The notes below the pieces were generated by a model, which searched no databases, was not told where the DNA came from, and was given only the letters and a program-made list of their open reading frames with translations. From Macrophomina tecta (Eukaryota > Ascomycota > Dothideomycetes > Botryosphaeriales > Botryosphaeriaceae): a stretch of 64,000 nt of DNA. Below, piece after piece: positions 32,156 to 41,956 of this stretch. The stretch covers positions 496,001 through 560,000 of the forward strand of contig JAKSGN010000023.1 in the NCBI GenBank assembly GCA_024180945.1, read 5' to 3'. The translations under genes were made by a program, and so were the position numbers. How positions within the stretch are numbered: position 1 is the first letter of the stretch; the number at the start of each line of letters is the position of its first letter.

Positions 32156-32782
32156 TCAGTCCATCAACAAGATAACCCCTCCCAGGACAAAGAAAATCAT
32201 CGCCTCCATAATTGGCCGCATCCCCAGCAGAACCAGTGGCTGTGGATACACGGCCATGTCGGCAACGAACAGCATGCAGAAGAAAGAGGCGATCAAAGAC
32301 CCAGCCCATATCCTCCAGAGTACCGCTGATTCCCTCGTGGACCCCCAGAAGGCAAGGATGGTGGCGGTCAGGATTTCCCAAACGAAGATGGCGAATCGAC
32401 CAGTATTGTAGCCAATACTAACGCAGATTATCCAGAGAGCCTCTCCCTTTGTAGTGTTCGACTCGGTAGCAAAGGCGTGGTAAAGGCGGCTGTGCAGAGG
32501 TGAGAGATACCCGTGCTTTACTATTAGCCGAAATCCGCACGATTGGTTCTGCAGCCATTGCTTACCATAAGCCAGTGGATGTGGGCAAGGATTGCGATGG
32601 CGATGAGATATCTCCACCAAGGGTTCCATGTCAGCTCTCGTAAAACGGCAGGCTGTTGCGGGAATCTCGTGATTGTGTTGTCCATTGTGCCCTAAATCGT
32701 TTGACGATGGCTCGAGAAGTGCAAATTCAGTGAGTCGGCCGTAGTCAAAAGATTCGAGCTGGGTAATATATTCGTCAGACAC
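32156..32782 (-). pseudogene. Putative multi-pass membrane protein, frame uncertain
   Basis: The downstream half is strongly hydrophobic, with three or four likely helices: FAIFVWEILTATILAFWG, IWAGSLIASFFCMLFVADMA and MRPIMEAMIFFVLGGVILLM. Upstream, a different frame gives another likely helix (WWRYLIAIAILAHIHWLM, about 32580-32635) just before a GTAAGC donor; an acceptor CTGCACAG follows. Joining these leaves a frame mismatch, so either the splice site is different or the gene is decayed. I do not recognise the family. The solo LTR at 31909-32056 lies just past its end. Confidence 0.4.
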
Positions 32783-33652
32783 CGATTATCATTTGCCGAC
32801 TTTTCTCTTACTCTCACTTCAATCACGTTAATTTACACTTTTTCGCACCGCGATTACCAGTCCTAGTCCTCGGTTTTCCCTTTATAGTGCCTACCGATCG
32901 CGCTGCCTTGGTACTAAGTTATCCCCGTCTACCTGTGTATTACTTGGGTAGCAAAGAAAATAGCGGTAACCGCCTTGTCGTACTGCTCGGGAAAAAAAAA
33001 AAAAAATCAAAATAGTGAATATGCGTAAAAGAGGAGGACACTTGACGCATAAATGGTGTAAAAGTTTTATCAGGAGGCAGGTAAGCACGACGATGTGCGG
33101 CGCGTCTTTGTATTTTTTGCGTTGTTAATCGTTGATCGCTGATTTTCTGTCTTTCAAAAACGGCAGAAATAACGTTCGCTGGCAAATGTTTTTGCGCGAC
33201 GGCTCAAGACAGCAGACCGTCCTAGTAATCACACTATCCCGAGCAGTCCAGGCCAAGGCCATATTCCTCTGCAGAAGCATGAGCCATGTGATAAGCATTG
33301 ACGATATTCCGCGGTGCATGGGTCATTAGAGCTCCATTCTTCTTTTGATTGCGAACTTATTCCCGGTGGGTGAAGGAAATTAATTGCGTCAAAAAACATG
33401 TGCAGAGCTTCACGATCTGCAGTCTGCAGTAACCCCGCCTTGTCATTGGTCACATCATCGCAAGAAGTTTGGATTTCTCATTTCGCTGTTCTTCCCTTTA
33501 CAATGTGGGCGGCTGGAAATTTATTAATGCACTTAGCTATATAAAATGTGAAGAGACAAGGACCGTAACCACGACGTATTTTAGGGATATGCTGGATGGA
33601 AATGCTCTTGGCAGTTTTTAAAACTTTCGCAGACAGAAAAGGACTCGCAGCG
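32783..33652. other. Gene-free stretch
   Basis: No supported gene. Contains an A-run at about 32991-33006. Confidence 0.45.
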
Positions 33653-34597
33653 TCATAACTCGACATACGCGGCTAGAATCTCCGCGTTGCCAGCCATATA
33701 GTCAGCAGTGAAGTAGGAATAACGGTCTACGAAATGCGCGCTGTCCAGGAACGGGAGCGCTCGTTGTATGAATTCTTTTTCAACAGCCACGGCTGCATTT
33801 TGAAGCTGAAATTCTGTTACCCACAAACGCTTCTCGAACATTTCATATGCCTCCGCCAAGTAGGATTTGAATGACGCGACCGCTTCGTCCAGATCGCCAC
33901 TGTATGAATAGTACCAATGGACATTGATTCGATCGACCGCACAGCCGTCTGCAGTGAAGCCCCCGCAATAATTGTAGAATTCGTCCAGCCAGTCTAGGCC
34001 CTGCGCGAGGCCCGTTTCCGGACGAATGCCTCGTCCATTGCAGACACTTGGCGACACCAAGAGCGCGACGTCCCTGAATTGATTCAGGTGCTGTCTGTAA
34101 ACACTCGCAGCGACTTGAGGTGCCATAGAAGAGCCGCCTGCGGTAGCTTCAACATCGGGCTCGTTGAACGCCAATAAATACTTTGCGCCTCTATGGATGC
34201 CATTCCAAGCGTTATTCGTCCATCTTGACAGGTCCTCCTCATCTCGATTACCCCAAAGCGTTGGAACAAATTCTATATTCTCTGGCGCATCCGCTCCAGG
34301 CACTTGGGCCCAGTTCCACGCCCAGGAAATGGACGAGCAGGCAGAAAATTGAGGAAGAACTCTTCCGTTTATGTAGAGAAGTCCTCGCTTCCTTGAATGA
34401 GATTCATTACTTCTCTCAATCAGGAAGTGGTTACGGAAGTTCTCTGAATACTGAGGGAAAATATCTGGTCGTCGGTGTTCTGGAGCGGTCCCCGAAGTCC
34501 GCCTATCAAGGAAAGGGAGCTTTGTATGAGGTAGGATAAGACATCTCGCAGAGTGCAAAAGGATCAAGGTAGTGATCAAGATCACGGAAGGATACAT
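33653..34597 (-). CDS. GH128 (Asl1-type) secreted beta-1,3-glucanase
   Basis: A single-exon 314-aa protein. I chose the ATG at 34597 because it gives a typical signal peptide, MYPSVILITTLILLHSARC; the frame is also open further upstream. The catalytic core begins KRGLLYINGRVLPQFSACSS and WAWNWAQVPG, continues FVPTLWG and GAKYLLAFNEPDVEA (acid/base Glu), then SPSVCNGRGI, VDRINVHWYYSY and LWVTEFQLQNA (nucleophile Glu), and ends at DRYSYFTADYMAGNA. These are hallmark blocks of PF11790/GH128. The enzyme would hydrolyse beta-1,3-glucan outside the cell or in the wall. The gene appears intact. Confidence 0.87.
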   Translation of the reverse strand: MYPSVILITTLILLHSARCLILPHTKLPFLDRRTSGTAPEHRRPDIFPQYSENFRNHFLIERSNESHSRKRGLLYINGRVLPQFSACSSISWAWNWAQVPGADAPENIEFVPTLWGNRDEEDLSRWTNNAWNGIHRGAKYLLAFNEPDVEATAGGSSMAPQVAASVYRQHLNQFRDVALLVSPSVCNGRGIRPETGLAQGLDWLDEFYNYCGGFTADGCAVDRINVHWYYSYSGDLDEAVASFKSYLAEAYEMFEKRLWVTEFQLQNAAVAVEKEFIQRALPFLDSAHFVDRYSYFTADYMAGNAEILAAYVEL

Positions 34598-35168
34598 TAA
34601 TGAAAGGCAGCTTAGATCAAAAGGTGGCGTTGAAGAGACAGGACTCACCCCTTAATATCTAAGCGTGTAATGGAGGAATCGCTCTTTTAATGCGCGGTAA
34701 ATATCTCAGTTTCAATCGGTGATCCTGACGCATCCGATTTGACTTCTAATATGAGCTTTTAGGTACGTAATTCTCTACTAGACGTAGAATTACCAAATCA
34801 ACCATCGACGCTCGTTCTACGATCCCCATGCTCCGTCACCGCAGATCGTACGAGCGTGAACCATTGCATAGTACGACTAGGATCCCCAAGCTTGGCTTTC
34901 TGGTAGCCTTATTTAGAATAAAAATTTGCCTTCGGCTTGAGAGTCTGTCTCATATTGTTCGAGGCCCATTTCAGGCCAACTTTCATTCCAGCGCGGTCGA
35001 CAAGCAGCTAATTCGCCATTTTCTAACAGCACTCAGCCGCGGCGAGCACTATCGCGCATCCACGTCGAAGATAAAGTGGACAAAAATATATTCCTCCACT
35101 TAAGTGATCTTTCGAGGATTGGGCATGCAATCACGTCCTGGAGTCTGCCCTTGATGATGATGATGATT

Positions 35169-35231
<63 letters not shown>

Positions 35232-35840
35232 GTAATGACGATGTTAGAACTATTTCGTGTTGTTGATAGGAAACACGTTGAAAAAGAAGCAGAGGTGCCG
35301 GTTGATTAGCCCCCGTGTAAATGGGAGACAGCATGGAGAATACGGAAAAATTGACAAGATATATTTCCTCTTTTCTCTTTCTTTTTCCTAACTGTAACAA
35401 TATATGAGGCAGAATTAGCACGCACTGGTAGTAAGTGCGGCGTTATACTTTTGCTAGTCCAACACTAACCTACCTCTCGTCCCTTTTCCTTCCGTAATAG
35501 GAGCCCGCTAGTGGAGAAATCATAATATATAACGTTAAAGCGACATTTTTGAGTGCATATACATACTCCACAGTCTGTATAAAGCTTAGGACAATAAACC
35601 ACAGTAACTATATCCAGCCCAACCAAAACGATATGACTCACGTCCTCTACCGTCATACGGGCAATGAACAACACGAAGATTAAATGTTGGTTAAAAAATG
35701 CAGATTAAAACCTCATATATCTAGAATGTCTACTTGCATGGTATTGGAAACTTAGATATACTGTGAACTGAGTTTCGAGGAATGGGTGCAGGATGAAATA
35801 AGTCTATGCGACTTCTTAGGACGTACTTTATTCAACCCTT
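34598..35840. other. Gene-free stretch
   Basis: No supported gene outside the GAT microsatellite. Confidence 0.45.
35152..35231. repeat. (GAT)n microsatellite
   Basis: About 26 trinucleotide units with one TTAT interruption near 35166. Confidence 0.95.
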
Positions 35841-36520
35841 TCATTGTCTAGAAGTAGGAGGACGCGAATAATATCGATTGCTCGGTGCATATTGTCGACC
35901 TGCAGCGTCGCCTTCTCGGCTTTCTTCTCGGCTTTCTTCTCGGCTTTCTTCTTCGATTACCGGCAAGGGTAGAACTCGACCGGAGTGAAGTTTCTGAGGT
36001 TGCAGTGCATTTCTGACGTGATGATACATTGTTCTCGAATTACCAGCCAGCTTTTCAGTTAGTCAATTTCGTTCTTCCCAGACGGTGGTGTGGTTTATAC
36101 CTTTGAGGCCGACAAAAGTCATGACGAAGATATTCTCTGACAAATGCTAATTGGATACACGCTTGTTCTATATTGGAGCAACCTATCTTCTTCCAAGTAC
36201 CGATCGTATTTACGCTTATGCAAACATCTGATTGAAATTAATCTTAACATTGCTCGCTGCAGTGAGGATATGATGAGACTTACAGTACTTGCAGCTTCAT
36301 AATTGGTCATCACTCTGGTTGCCCTATTAATAGATGCTTCCACAAGTTTTACTGCGATGCAGTTATACTGTAGGAAACCTGATTTGATGGGACTATTTCT
36401 TGTCAACTCACAGCTAATTTATCATTAGCACTCTGGACGCAGTTTATCGCCCTGACATAATAAATCTCATTCATTGAACAATCATTGAGAGAAAGCGACG
36501 ATACTAGCATTCGAAGCAGC
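35841..36520 (-). CDS. Tentative multi-exon gene, unknown product
   Basis: Coding-like pieces separated by plausible introns: RAINCVQSANDKLA then a GTGAGT donor (about 36410-36460); FLQYNCIAVKLVEASINRAT to NYEAAST then a GTAAGT donor (about 36280-36375); a GTATAA donor near 36105 with a GACTAACTGAAAAG acceptor near 36050. The last exon has HSGRVLPLPVIEEESREESR and ends SNRYYSRPPTSRQ at 35841. The Glu-Ser-Arg-Glu repeat comes from a 12-bp tandem repeat (about 35909-35950). The middle joins do not all keep one frame, so the model is incomplete. No family recognised. Confidence 0.3.
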
Positions 36521-36579
36521 AACTTGTAAAGAGTTAGTGTATCTTTGTCACCGCACACTAAAATGTAAGAACGTATGAA

Positions 36580-36831
36580 TCAGGCATAGATAACATATAG
36601 TGCCTCACATGGCGGGCGTGTTACCCATATAAGCGCCATCAGTCCAACGATTATAGAAAGCCAGATCGAAACTGCGAGCAGGAGAACAGAGTTCGGAGTA
36701 ATTCGTGCGGAGAAAAACACCAAGGCATCCCGGCTGAATTCGCACTCCAGCAGAGAATTGTATGTGAGCGTTTCCTTTTCTGTCACACGATGCATGATGA
36801 TGCTCTGAAAATATCTAACTCGAACCCCCAT
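36580..36831 (-). CDS. Short ORF with one membrane helix, doubtful
   Basis: An 83-codon frame with a likely helix, SVLLLAVSIWLSIIVGLMAL, near its end. It overlaps the opposite-strand frame at 36790. No homology recognised. Confidence 0.22.
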   Translation of the reverse strand: MGVRVRYFQSIIMHRVTEKETLTYNSLLECEFSRDALVFFSARITPNSVLLLAVSIWLSIIVGLMALIWVTRPPCEALYVIYA

Positions 36832-37185
36832 AGGAGCCTATATTTACCATGCAGGCAGACAGACGGGCTTCGATTAACCACGCTTATTCCGCCCAAGAAA
36901 TGGTACGGTGAGAGCTCTCCTGGTATACATGCACAAAACTCTTACTCACCAGCACAGTCAGAGGAGCGGCGCAAAGGTTTCCACGATGGATTGGATGCAA
37001 CAAACCATGTTCTCCTGCTACACTTGAAGATTCTGGAACGTATAAGACGGTTAGAAGCAAGAGTCAAAGCCGTTGAAATACGAAGGCTTCGAGAGTTCTT
37101 CGCTGCTGACAACACGAGACTTCAAGTAGATGGGAAGGGTAGCACACGGGAAGAGCAACGGCTGCATCGGCGATCAAGTGTCTAG
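36790..37185 (+). CDS. Short ORF with coiled-coil segment, doubtful
   Basis: A 131-codon frame whose second half reads LLLHLKILERIRRLEARVKA, a convincing amphipathic helix. A possible 45-nt intron (GTGAGA ... CTTACTCACCAG, about 36909-36953) is a multiple of three, so both spliced and unspliced forms stay open. Family unknown. Confidence 0.3.
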   Translation: MHDDALKISNSNPHRSLYLPCRQTDGLRLTTLIPPKKWYGESSPGIHAQNSYSPAQSEERRKGFHDGLDATNHVLLLHLKILERIRRLEARVKAVEIRRLREFFAADNTRLQVDGKGSTREEQRLHRRSSV

Positions 37186-37608
37186 TTCCAGGGCCCACTG
37201 TAAACTGATGATAGACATGTTCTGTTCCCCATGCTGGATGTTTTTCTGGTATCAGATGATTCAATGGCCACAAGAACTTCAACGTTGAGGGGAGAATGTT
37301 TCAAAGTTAGGATAGAGTTAGATCGGAATGAAGCATCGGACCTCCTTCGTCCTTTTGCAGCTCTTTACTAACGTTTGGCCATCTTACTTTGCATTGACTA
37401 AAACGTTCACTTGATCGGAGAAAAAAAAAAAAAGAAATCTTTTGGAATTCTCGTGTATTCAAGATTCAGTAGCGTGGCTTGGCTGCGTCAAGTATAAGAC
37501 AGCCCCCTCCATCCTTCTGCAGCACATAACCAAAAACTCATCATTCGTTCCGACCAAGTTCAACAAAACAAAAATCAGATACCATTAAAACATCCGGGTT
37601 GCGCGTTA

Positions 37609-38651
37609 TCAACGGTAATGTCCCGCATTGGCATTGCTTGGCGTATTAACGTGGACCAGGGGAAATGCAGTCAGCGGGACCAGCCTCCATTGAGTTTCCA
37701 TCATACCAGGAGGCGGCATCTGGTACTGTGACGGACTGATCGCGCCGGCGGTGATCCCGCAGGAGCTTTGCACGGTCATTCCTGGATCGACGTTGAAATG
37801 CGGCTGGCAACCATTCGGACAAAAGTGATGGCTACACAGGCCATTGTATGCGAGATGATGAGTCGAGAAGAAGCCCGCAGGGGCGGAAAAAAAGGCGGGA
37901 CCAGGCTTTCCCCTCACGGTTGGAGTTGACGGAGCCGGTCCCACCGCGGTGAAGCCGTGTAGAAGATCAGTGGGAACGATGGCCTCATGCCCGCTCCCAG
38001 AAAGAGCAGAATTCCAAGTAGCTTCGAATATTCCGTCGGCGTTGGCTGTATTATCGAAATGCTGCACGTTTTTCTCTTCGAGGAGTGTGCCTCCAAGCAG
38101 ATTATTGGCGTCTTGGATCTCATTAAAGCCCAGGATGCCGTTCGGGAAATCGGCAGTCGGGGGCAGAGACTCGTTCGTGGACTGTGTAGGTGTCGTCTCG
38201 GAGGTCCTTGCAGCGGATGGCAACGTGTTTGAGAGCCCAGTCCCGGGCCCGGTCCCCGGGAGCGCAAAGCAAGTGTACGCGTCGTTGATAGTGGAAAGCG
38301 AGTTGGGAGGCTCTGTCGTGCTCGTGCAGCTGAAGACATCGCTTCTGCTCGTTCTTGCATCGGCCGCTTCAACTACAGACCGCGTGGCTGACGAGAGCTC
38401 AGAGCTGCCACCAGAGCTTTCCAACACTGGGTTTGTTGTGTCTGGCCACCGGCTTCAGTTGAATTTCATGCCCAGGTGAGGCAATATGACGTACCGTAGA
38501 TTCTTGGCCGGCCACGTCGTCTGGCTGGTGGACAGTACGGCCCATCGCCATTCTGCGCCCTTCCTGGCTTCTTTTTCGGAGCTTTCGGCCTCGTTGTCAC
38601 CTTCTTGATCTTTGTAGTGGCCCCTTGATCGGCGTTAGGCATGCTGGACAT
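37609..38651 (-). CDS. AT-hook protein with C-terminal Cys/His cluster (two exons)
   Basis: Predicted exons are complement(38495..38651) and complement(37609..38426), 324 aa. The 68-nt intron (GTACGT ... ACCCAG) keeps the frame and joins GRPRIY to VLESSGGSSELSSA. Exon 1 is basic and ends in the AT-hook core RRRGRPRIY, which binds the minor groove of AT-rich DNA. Exon 2 is Ser/Thr-rich and probably disordered, with a C-terminal Cys/His stretch YNGLCSHHFCPNGCQPHFNV that may bind metal. A nuclear DNA-binding or chromatin role is inferred; targets are unknown. It looks intact. Confidence 0.68.
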
Positions 38652-40623
38652 GATTACTGACGAGGAAAATCGCGAGTCGCGGTGTAGACCCTCTATGGCT
38701 GGTCAGTGTGCAGCATGTTTAACATGCGGTGATCCTCACTCGCTACATTTGTAGGGAGATGCCATCCAGCGCTCGATGCTAACTGCGTGCCGTATATGCC
38801 CTGTATGCTCTGTATGCCGTTTATGCCATGTACGCTCTGTGCGCTTCGCATGCTTGCCCCACCGTCTGGGCCAGCCGATTCTACTGGATGTGATTTTCTT
38901 GCTCGAAGGTCTAAATTTAGGAGACTTCCCAAGGAGGCATGCAGATCTCTGTCAACCGCAGCTCGTCGCCTGTTGCAGCTGCAGTCCCATTGAGGCAGGC
39001 GTGTAGGTCGGCGCGATCGAATTGCGAGTGTGCGGCTTTCCCATGTTTAGACCTCACGCGATCTCGTGGGAGTAGACTACCATACGGCAGTTTCTCTCGG
39101 CAATGGTCGTGAGGCGGTCTGATTAAGTAGCAGCAGAGTTCTAGCTGCTGTGTCGCGAGCTGCTGTGTCGCGAGCTGCTGTCGCGAGCTGCTGTGCCGCT
39201 GTCAGACGGGAGGATTCTGAGCCGCTTCGTGTCATCTACCCACAAGCTACGCCTCAACGACGGAATGACTGGTCCTGGCTAGCTAACTCTTTCTCTTTTC
39301 TCTCGAACTGAAAGTGGCCCGAGACAAGAGCAAAGGAAGTGACGGCGCTCGGAAAGTTTTTCTCCGTCTGTGCGTTTGGAGCGCTGCAGCCGTGTGGCAC
39401 AGTTCTTGTTCGGCCAACGATGCCCTCGCCTTTCCTGACTTTCCGGGTGCTGCAACGAATACTATCTTCACACCCGCGCTTAAGTGGGGCTCTTCTCGGG
39501 GTTGAGTCGGTGCATCCGCGATAGGCTGGGCACAACCATAGGGTGAGCGGCGTGGCCTGATTGCTTCCTGCAGACCCTGCTCAGGAACCCCAGACCGACA
39601 CCGCATGGGGCCTGTGCTACGCTACTGCGGATCAAACCTACAATACTGAGCTGCAATTCAAGCGGCAAGTCCCCGCTGGATGGATACGATGATGTTCCCA
39701 ACTAGCGTGCTTCTGAAGAACATGGTGTTTTTGTACAGTTCCACAGTCAGGTTCAAGCGTATTTAGCAGTTGGTAGTGCTGCGCTGATGGCAATATGTCG
39801 CCCATAATCAACGTCGCACGTACGATTACTGCATCATAAAGTCGTACACAGTAGAAGCCTCGGTAAATGCGAAGGCAACCATCGTGTCTGCCTTGCGTGT
39901 TCGGCGGCTCAGCGGCACAGCAGCAACAGCCGATAACGATTCTGACACAGTTATCGAGTCAGTGCTGCTGGTTAGCTACAGCTCGCGGATATACGCGACA
40001 GAATTCCAATCGAAACCCGGCTGCACTGCAAGATAGTCGAGATGCCTAGATCGCGAGCGAGCGGGTAAAGCTGAGCGCACGTGCGCACGTGCTCCCGGGG
40101 GTGTCTCCGCACCGTTGAGCTAGGACAAGCGTTGGAGCCCCAAGTAGAGAAAATTCGGTTGCTCGGTGCTCACCCTATATTTGCTGCTTCATATAGCTTT
40201 CGCTGACCATTTTGGCGTAATCTGCGGCTGGGTTGATGATTTCGAGGGGCTGTACTACAGGAGAAACGTGGGTGCAGACAAAAAGTAAATAAAAAAAAGT
40301 GTGCCATATGCCTTCATCGATCAGTGCAGTAAATTAAAGCAACATATAACAGTAGTGACAGAGGTGGAGTACCGCTGCAATTTACTGTCTTCGAAAAAGA
40401 ATTGGAAGCTTAGATACACTGCGAAGTACATTATCTACGAATCTCAGCGGCTCTCTCATGCCAAGACGACATTCTTTAGCATCGATACACTATATAGGTC
40501 CGGTATGTTTCTTCTTTTCCGTTCCAAACTATAAAGTAGATTTAAGGACATAATACCGCAGTGCTGGACTTCCGACGACACACAGCTCCAGAAATCTATT
40601 GCGACGAAGCGATGTGGTATGAC
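38652..40623. other. Gene-poor stretch with tandem repeats
   Basis: No supported gene. A minus-strand frame at 38693-38932 contains GINGIQSIQGIYGTQ from imperfect TATGCCCTG-type repeats (about 38790-38850) and could be an upstream exon of the AT-hook gene. I could not connect it. Confidence 0.4.
39143..39199. repeat. 15-bp tandem repeat AGCTGCTGTGTCGCG
   Basis: About four units; the third is two bases shorter and the last is imperfect. Confidence 0.85.
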
Positions 40624-40877
40624 CAGCCACCCACAGAAAGTCAATGGCCACCTGGTCAGTGCGCCAACATCGTCCCCAAAATACAGGACTTACTACAGCA
40701 CCGAAAGCATTCTAATTTACCCAAAATTGGTCGATACTATATCGCATGTACATATTTTACATACTCTGCGTTTTTTAGACGGTGACAAGGGCCTCTGATG
40801 TCATACTGGCCGTGAGAATGTAAGAAGGATGTTGGCGCACGAGCCAGGTGTGGCCATTGACTTTTTGCAGGTGGCTG
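40624..40877. mobile_element. MITE, CAGCCACC...GGTGGCTG, copy 2 (254 bp)
   Basis: Same element as 20119-20370, with only scattered substitutions and a two-base insertion in the right TIR (CCAGGTGTGGCC). Flanked by AC on both sides instead of TA. Confidence 0.85.
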
Positions 40878-40885
40878 ACGGTTAA

Positions 40886-41317
40886 CTAGCAGGGCATTTT
40901 TTCCCATGTATCCCGAAGGCCGGATAAGTCCCTTAATATTAATGGACTGTTGACATGCATATCATGTGGATTTTTGGTAGTTCTAGGATATAAGAGCGAG
41001 CCTATCGCGGACCTGAAGTGGGGTATCGTCCACAAATTGTCCTTTCTCAACACCAAGATTAACGTATACAATCCTTCTTCTTCGTCTTGTCCTTTTTTTC
41101 TTTTTAGAAAAAAGAGAGCATCAACTACATTTCCATGTCTCTTTTTCTTGCGTGCCTCGAATGTGACCAGACAGGCTCTCGTCTCAGCGTCGTTAGCTAC
41201 ACTATCTTCCCAGAACGGCGGGTCCGGCACAGCATGCGGCGCAGCGATGCGGCACTCCAAATACCGGTCTTCCACCCCTGAGCTTTTCGGAGGTTTCCAA
41301 ACGGCATGGCCGAGCAC
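40886..41317 (-). CDS. ORF of unknown function, doubtful
   Basis: A 143-codon frame, uninterrupted, starting MLGHAVWKPPKSSGVEDRYL and including VPDPPFWEDSVANDAETRAC. Composition is plausible for a protein, but no domain or intron support is seen and it starts in the intergenic region of the divergent gene at 41485. Confidence 0.3.
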   Translation of the reverse strand: MLGHAVWKPPKSSGVEDRYLECRIAAPHAVPDPPFWEDSVANDAETRACLVTFEARKKKRHGNVVDALFFLKRKKGQDEEEGLYTLILVLRKDNLWTIPHFRSAIGSLLYPRTTKNPHDMHVNSPLILRDLSGLRDTWEKMPC

Positions 41318-41484
41318 GATTCAGTTTCTACGCCGCTTGTCAAGGGTTATTGTGTTGGCAGTCATGACTTAAAGAATCCTTGACTTCTCTCGAGCTCATG
41401 TATCCCTTACATCCCGCTTTTTTTTTTTTTATATTATTATTATTCTTGCACATTTCACACTCTTCCACAAGCCAATCAGTTGCA

Positions 41485-41956
41485 ATGGCCGGGCCCCCGT
41501 GGACCAGTGAGGAGAACATCACGACCCTGTTATTAGTTCCGTATGTCAAGAGAGATAAGCTCACGGAAATTCTCAAAGCTCTCCACGAAAACGAGGAAAG
41601 GCGCTACTGTTTCAACGAGCGCACTGCTGAGGCCGTCAATAGTCATGTCGGTAGAATGATAAAAGATCTGAGAATCGACAGAAGCAACAGCAACTTAAGC
41701 CCAGCGGCGATAGCATGTCGTATTGCTCAGGAATGGGACAAGAAAGGCGAGGATCCGTTCCTGACTGACTTCATAGACTCCATCCTGTACGTGTCTGTTC
41801 TAAGCTTCAAAAATCCAGGCTGATATTTTTTCTCACAGGGAGGAGATCAAAATGGAATTCCACAGTTTAAACTGGACCGAAATCGAGCAACGTGTCAGGG
41901 ACATTAAAGGATCTCTGCCAAGCAGTGGACAGATCAGCAGGGAATATCAAAATTAA
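41485..41956 (+). CDS. Small unknown protein with SANT/Myb-like start (two exons)
   Basis: Exons 41485-41786 and 41839-41956, 139 aa. The 52-nt intron (GTACGT ... TTTCTCACAG) joins FIDSIL to EEIKMEFHSLNWTEIEQRV in frame. I chose MAGPPWTSEENITTLLL at 41485; the upstream in-frame residues are a Phe-run from a T-tract. The spaced Trp, acidic residues and helices (WTSEEN, LTEILKALHENEE, AAIACRIAQEW) resemble fungal Myb/SANT-like small proteins, but the match is loose. No signal peptide. The gene is intact. Confidence 0.62.

Noticed and set aside
35076..35309. Open frame encoding a run of Met
   Set aside because: It is a reading of the GAT microsatellite; no gene context.
39137..39200. Tandem repeat considered as CRISPR-like array
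   Set aside because: Units are contiguous without spacers, and the organism is eukaryotic.
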